From NCBI GenBank assembly GCA_039815505.1, contig JBCBZE010000015.1:1-23440 (forward strand): DNA of 23,440 nt, in the 5' to 3' direction. Of this stretch, positions 17,462 through 23,440 are shown one piece after another. The notes beneath the pieces were generated by a model. It ran no database searches. It had not been told where the DNA came from and was given only the letters and a program-made list of their open reading frames with translations. Numbering within the stretch: the stretch's first letter is position 1; every line of letters begins with the position of its first letter. This stretch comes from CANLWN01 sp039815505. GTDB taxonomy: Bacteria > Bacteroidota > Bacteroidia > Flavobacteriales > Flavobacteriaceae. Made by a program: the position numbers and the translations under genes.

Positions 17462-19009
17462 ATGATTTTAACTTTACCGGACATTATAGAAAATGCTGCT
17501 AGGTCCTTTCCGAAAGGAGAGGCGTTTTCCTGCGGTTCCGATACATTGACCTTTCAGGAATTAGATACCAAGGCTGATCAATTGGCTTCATATCTAAGGA
17601 GCTTAGGAGTTTGTAAAGGCGATCGTGTAGGTGTATATATGGACCGTTGTCTTGAAACGGTTATCGCTATTTATGGAATTATGAAATCAGGAGCGGTGTA
17701 TGTACCCCTGGATCCACTATCACCACAATCCAGAACTATTTTTTTGTTGGAGGATTGCATTATAGGCCACTTGGTTACTACACCAAAGCAAACAAAAAAA
17801 ATCATTCACATTCATGAAGTATATGCAGGTTTACAATCGGTTATTGGTTTGAACGACGGAAAATTGAACGTTTCGGTATCTTGGGAAACTATTTTTGCCA
17901 AGGATTTAAAGGATTATGATCCGATACCGATTATCAGTTCCGATCTTGCATATATCATGTATACTTCTGGATCAACGGGAGCGCCTAAAGGTATTATGCA
18001 TACGCACCATAGTAGTTTGGCCTATGCAAAGCTTTCAGCAGATGTATACGGATTGCTCCAATCAGATAGGGTCGCTACCCATGCACCCTTGCATTTTGAT
18101 ATTTCTACATTTGGATATTTTTCCGTACCGCTCGCAGGTGCCACTTCCGTTATTGTACCCGACGCATATACTAAAATGCCCGCCAGTCTTTCCAGTCTTA
18201 TGGAAAAGGAACACATCAGTATTTGGTACTCGGTCCCTTTGGCCTTGATTCAGCTATTATTGAACGGTGTCCTGGAAAAAAGGGATTTAAACGCATTACG
18301 TTGGGTACTGTTTGGAGGAGAGGTATTTGCTCCAAAGTACCTTAGGCAACTTATGGAATTATGGCCTCATGCCACCTTCTGCAATGTATACGGCCCAGCG
18401 GAAATAAATCAATGCACCTATCATCACTTAAAAACTCCACCTCATGACGATGAGCAGATACCCTTGGGGAAAATATGGAGAAATACAGCTTACAAGATTA
18501 TTGATACTAAAGATCAAGAAGTACCTAGGGGCAATCCCGGGGAACTGGTAGTACGTACAGAGACTATGATGAGAGGGTATTGGAACAATGAGGAATTAAC
18601 GAATGATTCCTTTTTTAAGGAAATAGTAGCTACCGGTTTTGAAAACACCTATTATAGAACGGGGGACATTGTCCTTGAAAAAGAAAATGGTGATCTAACG
18701 TTTGTCGGTAGGAATGACAGACAAGTGAAAATAAGGGGATACAGAGTAGAAATTGATGAAATTGAAGCGATACTCATTAAACATGATTTGGTAACAGAAG
18801 CGGTGGTTTCCGTTTTAGACGGCGAAATAGCGGCGGCTGTTATCCCTGTGGCAAAATCGGAATTGACCACGGCTGATCTCAAGGGGTTCTGTCAACAACA
18901 ACTCCCATCATATGCCGTACCGGATCATATCAACTTTTTAACGGATTTTCCCAGAACGAGCTCGGGAAAAATAAAACGTTCTGAAATTCATAAAATTATT
19001 ATTGGCTAA
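17462..19009 (+). CDS. Stand-alone adenylation protein, L-prolyl-AMP ligase-like
   Basis: The product is about 515 residues from ATG 17462; an in-frame TTG at 17456 is less likely as start. Numbering here is from the TTG. Core motifs are YTSGSTGAPKG (169-179), VYGPAEINQ (311-319), YRTGD (400-404), GRNDRQVKIRGYRVE (418-432) and SSGK with K505. It has no carrier domain, as expected for PigI/PltF-type enzymes that load a free carrier. The hand-read specificity code is D215 I216 F219 Y258 L285 G287 V311 Q319 C320 K505, close to the pyrrole-pathway proline code as I recall it (DLLYLALVCK): five identities and mostly conservative changes. The regions LHFDISTFG and FGGEVFAPKYL also fit that group. 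Proline is the best guess, not proven; the Gln replacing Val is odd. Confidence 0.88.
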   Translation: MILTLPDIIENAARSFPKGEAFSCGSDTLTFQELDTKADQLASYLRSLGVCKGDRVGVYMDRCLETVIAIYGIMKSGAVYVPLDPLSPQSRTIFLLEDCIIGHLVTTPKQTKKIIHIHEVYAGLQSVIGLNDGKLNVSVSWETIFAKDLKDYDPIPIISSDLAYIMYTSGSTGAPKGIMHTHHSSLAYAKLSADVYGLLQSDRVATHAPLHFDISTFGYFSVPLAGATSVIVPDAYTKMPASLSSLMEKEHISIWYSVPLALIQLLLNGVLEKRDLNALRWVLFGGEVFAPKYLRQLMELWPHATFCNVYGPAEINQCTYHHLKTPPHDDEQIPLGKIWRNTAYKIIDTKDQEVPRGNPGELVVRTETMMRGYWNNEELTNDSFFKEIVATGFENTYYRTGDIVLEKENGDLTFVGRNDRQVKIRGYRVEIDEIEAILIKHDLVTEAVVSVLDGEIAAAVIPVAKSELTTADLKGFCQQQLPSYAVPDHINFLTDFPRTSSGKIKRSEIHKIIIG

Positions 19010-19012
19010 ACT

Positions 19013-19246
19013 ATGGAAGAAATTATTATAAGCTACGTTAACGAACAATTTCCCAATGAGCAAAATGGCGAAAAAATAGGACCACAGGATGATCTTTTGG
19101 GTGGAGGTATTCTGGATTCTTTGGGAATGATGCGTTTAATTCAATTTATAGAGAATGAGTTCAATATAAAAGTGCCCGCGGAAGATATGACCATTGAGAA
19201 TTTTATGACCATAAAAACAATTGGTGAATATATTTCCGGTAAGTAA
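19013..19246 (+). CDS. Free-standing peptidyl carrier protein
   Basis: This 77-residue acidic carrier has the 4'-phosphopantetheine attachment motif GGILDSLG, with S36 as the modified serine. It starts 3 bp after the adenylation gene stop, so the pair is translationally coupled, and that enzyme is its obvious loader. By analogy with PigG/PltL it would hold the prolyl group while the flavin dehydrogenase oxidises it, then donate the acyl group to the condensation domain encoded next. The helix II region (FIENEFNIKVPAEDM) is typical of discrete carriers. Confidence 0.92.
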   Translation: MEEIIISYVNEQFPNEQNGEKIGPQDDLLGGGILDSLGMMRLIQFIENEFNIKVPAEDMTIENFMTIKTIGEYISGK

Positions 19247-19257
19247 GTAATTAGTAT

Positions 19258-21708
19258 ATGCCTCAAGAGAAACAACAGAAGAATGCTATGGAGCTAACGT
19301 TGAGTCAGTTATCCATGTGGACGGGACAAAAACTAAATCCTGGCTCACCGCTATACAATGTGGTACATTCTTTTGATATCTCGGGTTCCTTGGACATTGA
19401 TGGTTTTAAAACCTCTTTTCAAGAATTAATTAAGCAAGTAGATATTTTTAGGATCATTTTTTTTGAGCAGGATGGTATTCCATACCAATCCGTAGTTACC
19501 GATTTTGAATATAGTTTGGAGATTATAGATTTTTCTACTACCAAAACGAGAGAGCATATCCGGACATGGATAGATAATAGGAGTAAAATACCGTTTGATA
19601 TGACAGGTCCTTTGTTCGATTCCGTACTACTTCGGATAGACCCTAACAGGCATATTTGGTATCTGAATTTTCATCATATCCTTTCCGATGCCACTTCGTC
19701 AACGATTATTTACCAAAGACTCTCGAAAATATATGCACATATCTTGGAAAATGGATGCGGGTATGACGAAGCAGCACCATCCTTCCTTTCCTATGTTGAT
19801 TTTGAAATGGCACAACAGAAGAGTGCACCTATGGATACTATAAGGGACTATTGGAGGGATAAGGTCAAATCGCATGTTTTCCTTCCTAAGTGGTACGGGC
19901 GTAGAACGGATAACGGTACTACCCGTGCCAGACGTATTTCCTTAAAATTGGGGAAGGAGCGCACCAATAGCCTAAAACAATTGGCGAAACATCCTGAAAT
20001 ACGAATGTTTACAGAACATTTAACGCTGTTTAATCTGTTTGCCACATTTCTTTTTATCTACCTGTATAGAATCAGCGGACAAGAGAAATTGACCATTGGC
20101 ACCATTTCTCACAACAGGGGCACAAAATCATTTAAGGAGACAGCGGGGTTATTTATCGAGCTGTTTCCATTGGTTGGGGAACTCACCCCAGAAGATACCT
20201 TTGCTACTGTACTGCAGCGCATAAAATTGGAAACCAATGCATATCTAAGAAACGCACAACCCGGTACCACCAATGCCGAGATTAGTCGGAGCTTTAATGT
20301 GATATTAAACTATATCAATGCGGGCTTTACCGATTTTAACGGGCTCCCCATGCAATCGGATTGGGTGCACCCGGGACACAATGACCCTGCCCATTCTCTG
20401 CGATTTCATGTATATGACATGGATAGTTCCGGAGAAATTGAACTTTTATTCGATTTAAACGAAGGTGTCTTTGATGAAGATTTAATGGAAGAAGTACCAG
20501 GACATTTTTTACACCTTTTGGATGCTGCTCTACAGCGTATGGATACTCCGGTAACCCTACCAAAACTTACCACTGCCAAAGAAGCACTTTTACAGGAACA
20601 ATTGCTCTCGACCCCGCCAAGAGAATACACTTCCATTCTTGAAATGTTCCGGAAACAGGTACTGAAAAGACCTCATGAAATTGCCTTACATTGTAACAAA
20701 CAAGAACTAAGTTATGCCCAGCTAAATGAACAGTCGAACAAACTGGCCTCGTATCTAAAAAAACGAGATATAGGCAAAAGTAAAAAAGTTGCGATTTACC
20801 TGTATAGAACACAGGATTACATTATTTCGGTATTGGCAGTATTAAAAACCGGAGCGGCCTTTATACCTATACCTTCAGATCAGGCCCCGCAAAGAATTGC
20901 GGATATGGTTTCCAATGCCGAATCTTCCTTGGTGTTAACGCAGGGCGAATTATATGGGAACATTAAGCACATAACAACTCCAGTAGTAAAAATTTCGGAT
21001 AAGGCCAAAGACATTGCCAAGGAACCGAACCATGATGTATACAACGATGCTACCCATAAAAACCTTGCTTACATATTGTATACTTCCGGGTCTACCGGCG
21101 AACCAAAAGGTGTAATGATATCCCACGGTGCCTTGTCCAATTACCTGCTTTGGGCAATGGACTACTATAAGGTTGACCATTCTTGTACATTTCCCTTGTT
21201 CACCTCCGTCGGCTTTGACCTTACGATTACATCCACCTTCCTTCCATTACTAAGTGGCGGTAAGATGTACATCTATAGAGAGGATAGTAATGGATCGGAT
21301 GTTTCCATTATGCAGGTTTTAAAAGAAAACAGGGTAAACAGTATTAAATTGACCCCATCGCATTTATCCCTACTACAAGAAGGGAATCTCAACACATCAA
21401 AACTGCGAACCATGATCGTGGGCGGTGAAGATTTTAGGACGTCCTTGGCAAAATCCATACAAGGGAAGGTAGGGCCCAGTTTGCAGATCTACAATGAGTA
21501 TGGTCCAACGGAAGCCACGGTAGGTTGTGTGGTGAGTACGTTTAGTATGGCTATCCATACCGATACGTCCGTACCCATAGGAAAACCTATTTGGGGTACG
21601 CAAGCCTATGTGTTGGATGACCATCTAAACATGGTACCTAAGGGGGTACCGGGTCAACTATATATCGGTGGATCCAATCTATCCGATGGATACGTGGGAT
21701 TCAAGTAA
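19258..21708 (+). CDS. NRPS condensation domain plus N-terminal part of an Asn-type adenylation domain (ends at premature TAA)
   Basis: The condensation domain spans about 12-435 (HHILSDA at 139-145, Ala where Gly is usual). The adenylation domain begins about 460: A3 YTSGSTGEPKG 608-618, A5 NEYGPTEAT 746-754, A6 GQLYIGGSNLSDGY 799-812. The specificity code is D654 L655 T658 K697 I720 G722 E747 V755 G756 with the A10 Lys downstream, which is the asparagine code except for one Leu-to-Ile change. The frame stops at TAA 21706-21708 (codon 817), before A7, so this piece alone should not be a working adenylation domain. The same frame continues downstream with A7-A10, a PP-loop insert and a carrier. 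The start lies 11 bp after the carrier gene. It should accept the pyrrolyl/prolyl starter and add Asn. Confidence 0.88.
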   Translation: MPQEKQQKNAMELTLSQLSMWTGQKLNPGSPLYNVVHSFDISGSLDIDGFKTSFQELIKQVDIFRIIFFEQDGIPYQSVVTDFEYSLEIIDFSTTKTREHIRTWIDNRSKIPFDMTGPLFDSVLLRIDPNRHIWYLNFHHILSDATSSTIIYQRLSKIYAHILENGCGYDEAAPSFLSYVDFEMAQQKSAPMDTIRDYWRDKVKSHVFLPKWYGRRTDNGTTRARRISLKLGKERTNSLKQLAKHPEIRMFTEHLTLFNLFATFLFIYLYRISGQEKLTIGTISHNRGTKSFKETAGLFIELFPLVGELTPEDTFATVLQRIKLETNAYLRNAQPGTTNAEISRSFNVILNYINAGFTDFNGLPMQSDWVHPGHNDPAHSLRFHVYDMDSSGEIELLFDLNEGVFDEDLMEEVPGHFLHLLDAALQRMDTPVTLPKLTTAKEALLQEQLLSTPPREYTSILEMFRKQVLKRPHEIALHCNKQELSYAQLNEQSNKLASYLKKRDIGKSKKVAIYLYRTQDYIISVLAVLKTGAAFIPIPSDQAPQRIADMVSNAESSLVLTQGELYGNIKHITTPVVKISDKAKDIAKEPNHDVYNDATHKNLAYILYTSGSTGEPKGVMISHGALSNYLLWAMDYYKVDHSCTFPLFTSVGFDLTITSTFLPLLSGGKMYIYREDSNGSDVSIMQVLKENRVNSIKLTPSHLSLLQEGNLNTSKLRTMIVGGEDFRTSLAKSIQGKVGPSLQIYNEYGPTEATVGCVVSTFSMAIHTDTSVPIGKPIWGTQAYVLDDHLNMVPKGVPGQLYIGGSNLSDGYVGFK
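21706..21708 (+). other. In-frame TAA splitting one NRPS reading frame
   Basis: Codon 817 of the frame opened at 19258 is TAA, and the frame then stays open to 23412. Aligned with the usual GYLNRPELTAEKFI segment after A6, the residues on both sides (GYVGFK, stop, RTERKFI) keep the exact length, with the stop where Glu or Gln would sit. One base change (GAA or CAA to TAA) explains it. Confidence 0.9.
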
Positions 21709-21774
21709 CGTACTGAGCGAAAATTTATACAGCACCCATTTCTAAAAAATTCAAGGGCTTATGCCACGGGGGAT

Positions 21775-23412
21775 TTGGTACGATTAAACGAGCATCACGA
21801 TCTTGAATATTTGGGAAGGGTCGATGAACAGGTGAAGCTAAATGGGTTTAGGATAGAATTACCGGATGTAGAAAGTAATTTAAACGATCATCCTGGAGTT
21901 GCAGATTGCGCCGTAGTGGTTGTGGGCGAGGATGGTGCCAAGGTAAAGGAAATCGTGGAAAACTGTGTCGAATGCGGACTTCCCACAAATTATCCCAACA
22001 TGGATTTCGATGAAAAGGGGGTCTGCCATCTATGCAATTCGTTTAAGGCTTATAAGGAGAAAACCGATAAATATTTCAAGACCGAGGATGAGCTAAAAAA
22101 AATACTTGTTTCCGACCAGAATACCGGTGCTGCCTATGACTGTCTTTCACTGCTAAGTGGAGGTAAGGATAGCACTTATATCCTGGCAAGACTAGTACGG
22201 ATGGGTCTCAAAGTTTTGGCTTTCACCCTGGATAACGGCTATATATCCGATCAAGCCAAGGCCAATATTGATAGAGTGGTACATAAATTGGGTGTGGACC
22301 ATATGTATGGTAGTACGCCGCATATGAACAAGATTTTTGTAGACAGCTTACAAAGGCATCAAAATGTATGCAATGGTTGCTTCAAGACCATATATACCTT
22401 AAGTGCCCAAATAGCTCTTGAAAAAAATATTCCCTTTATTGTAACCGGTTTGTCAAGAGGACAATTTTTTGAAACAAGGTTAACAGAAGAGCTCTTCTGG
22501 GACGATACAGCGGATATGAACAAAATTGACCGCACTATTTTGGAGGCCAGAAAATTATATCACCAGGAAGAGGATGCTGTAAAACACTTATTGGATGTAT
22601 CTATGTTCAATGACGAGAATACATTTACTAAAGTACAGTTTATAGATTTCTACAGGTATTGCGATGTAAGCCTTAGCGAAATGCTTTACTTCCTAAAGGA
22701 GCATGTAGATTGGGTGAGACCTACCGATACGGGTAGATCTACCAACTGTTTGATCAACCAGTTGGGTATATATGTTCATAAAAAGGAAAAAGGGTATAGC
22801 AATTATTCCTTTCCCTACAGTTGGGACGTTAGGTTGGGACATAAAACTAGGGAAGAAACTTTAGAAGAAATCAATGAAGTTATAGACGAACAAGAAGTAA
22901 GGCGTATAATGAACGAGATAGGTTATGAGGAATCTGACGATTCTTCCATAACTCGTGCCCGTTTGGTGGCCTATTATACCGGGAAGGAACGTATACCTTT
23001 AACCGACTTCGGACAGTTTATGGACAGGAGGCTTCCGTCTTATATGCAACCTACCATCTATAAATATTTGGATACCCTGCCATTAACGAAAAATGGTAAG
23101 GTGGATAAAGAAGCCCTGAAGGGTCTCAATCAAGAGCAATTGGAAATGGATACCCCTTTTGTACCTCCAAGAAATGAAATAGAGGAACTGATAGAGGCGA
23201 TCTGGAAAGAAGTCTTACAATTGAAAAGGGTAGGGGTGCATGATAATTTTATCGCCCTCGGGGGTCATTCTTTAGCTGCAATACGTGTAACTACCAGAAT
23301 AAACGAAGAATTGGAAATGAAGATTCCTTTGAACAAAATATTTGAATTGCCCACCATAGCCCAATACGGATCCTATATAGAGGATACCATAGTAATGCTT
23401 ATGGAGGAATAA
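21775..23412 (+). CDS. NRPS continuation: A7-A8, inserted PP-loop ATP pyrophosphatase domain, A9-A10, carrier domain
   Basis: This is in the same frame as the preceding CDS and really continues from 21709. The only early start is a TTG at 21775 inside the A7 motif, so it is not a natural gene start. Numbering from the TTG: A8 GRVDEQVKLNGFRIE 14-28; insert about 56-392; A9-A10 LPSYMQP...TKNGK with K442; carrier S499 in GGHS. The insert has a zinc-ribbon-like C64/C67 and C84/C87 pair, the PP-loop SGGKDS 128-133, a CxxC at C199/C202 before IPFIVTGLSRGQ, and C325. PP-loop enzymes adenylate a carbonyl or amide oxygen and replace it with nitrogen or sulfur. WbpG/PseA amidotransferases share the leading Cys pairs and loop; TtuA/TtcA thiolases share the later Cys set. 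The exact reaction is unknown. Confidence 0.85.
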   Translation: MVRLNEHHDLEYLGRVDEQVKLNGFRIELPDVESNLNDHPGVADCAVVVVGEDGAKVKEIVENCVECGLPTNYPNMDFDEKGVCHLCNSFKAYKEKTDKYFKTEDELKKILVSDQNTGAAYDCLSLLSGGKDSTYILARLVRMGLKVLAFTLDNGYISDQAKANIDRVVHKLGVDHMYGSTPHMNKIFVDSLQRHQNVCNGCFKTIYTLSAQIALEKNIPFIVTGLSRGQFFETRLTEELFWDDTADMNKIDRTILEARKLYHQEEDAVKHLLDVSMFNDENTFTKVQFIDFYRYCDVSLSEMLYFLKEHVDWVRPTDTGRSTNCLINQLGIYVHKKEKGYSNYSFPYSWDVRLGHKTREETLEEINEVIDEQEVRRIMNEIGYEESDDSSITRARLVAYYTGKERIPLTDFGQFMDRRLPSYMQPTIYKYLDTLPLTKNGKVDKEALKGLNQEQLEMDTPFVPPRNEIEELIEAIWKEVLQLKRVGVHDNFIALGGHSLAAIRVTTRINEELEMKIPLNKIFELPTIAQYGSYIEDTIVMLMEE

Positions 23413-23440
23413 TTTTTATAAGATATAAAACCCAATTGCC

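Noticed and set aside
21775..23412. Independent PP-loop gene starting at TTG 21775
   Set aside because: The start would fall inside the A7 motif (ATGDL) and the protein would begin with half an adenylation domain; it is better read as the continuation of the upstream frame.

Overview
The window reads as a chromosomal segment of a Bacteroidota member, most likely a marine Flavobacteriaceae (inference). The reasons are a low-to-moderate GC look, AT-rich leaders without clear Shine-Dalgarno boxes, a secreted polysaccharide-active enzyme carrying Ig-like repeats, and the style of the proteins. No taxonomic marker gene is present, so genus is not called.

Layout. (1) Positions 1-4047, minus strand: a large secreted glycoside hydrolase cut by the left edge (signal peptide, DUF5060-like domain, TIM-barrel catalytic domain, collagen-binding-like domain, carbohydrate-binding-like domain, at least six Ig-like Big_2 repeats). 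(2) 4495-7082, minus: a two-gene unit, a cNMP/CBS/DUF294 nucleotidyltransferase-like protein overlapping a DnaQ-type exonuclease by one base. (3) 7158-14800, minus: HupE/UreJ-2 membrane protein, a C-A-T-E nonribosomal peptide synthetase (NRPS), an unreported 58-residue small ORF, and a GT1-type glycosyltransferase, probably one transcription unit. (4) 14801-15168: divergent intergenic control region. (5) 15169-23412, plus: ornithine cyclodeaminase-family enzyme, acyl-CoA dehydrogenase of the PigA/PltE type, stand-alone prolyl-AMP-ligase-like adenylation protein, free carrier protein, then a C-A-T NRPS that runs to the right edge.

How it may work together. The plus-strand genes resemble the cassette that turns proline into a carrier-bound pyrrole-2-carboxyl starter (adenylation, carrier protein, flavin dehydrogenase), with an ornithine cyclodeaminase-like enzyme that could supply proline. 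The following NRPS has a near-canonical asparagine specificity code. Its adenylation domain is interrupted between motifs A8 and A9 by about 335 residues of a PP-loop ATP pyrophosphatase domain with an N-terminal CxxC...CxxC pair, an SGGKDS loop, a further CxxC and a later Cys. That layout recalls N-acetyl sugar amidotransferases (amidine formation) and iron-sulfur tRNA thiolases (sulfur transfer). This is the most unusual item in the window and suggests an on-line amidination or thioamidation of a pyrrolyl-Asn-like intermediate (hypothesis). The same reading frame is interrupted by one in-frame TAA at 21706-21708, between motifs A6 and A7, so the copy in this sequence is a pseudogene, is recoded, or carries a sequencing error. 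The opposite-strand C-A-T-E module would add a D-configured residue and the glycosyltransferase could decorate the product. No thioesterase, MbtH, phosphopantetheinyl transferase or exporter is seen, so the cluster probably continues to the right.
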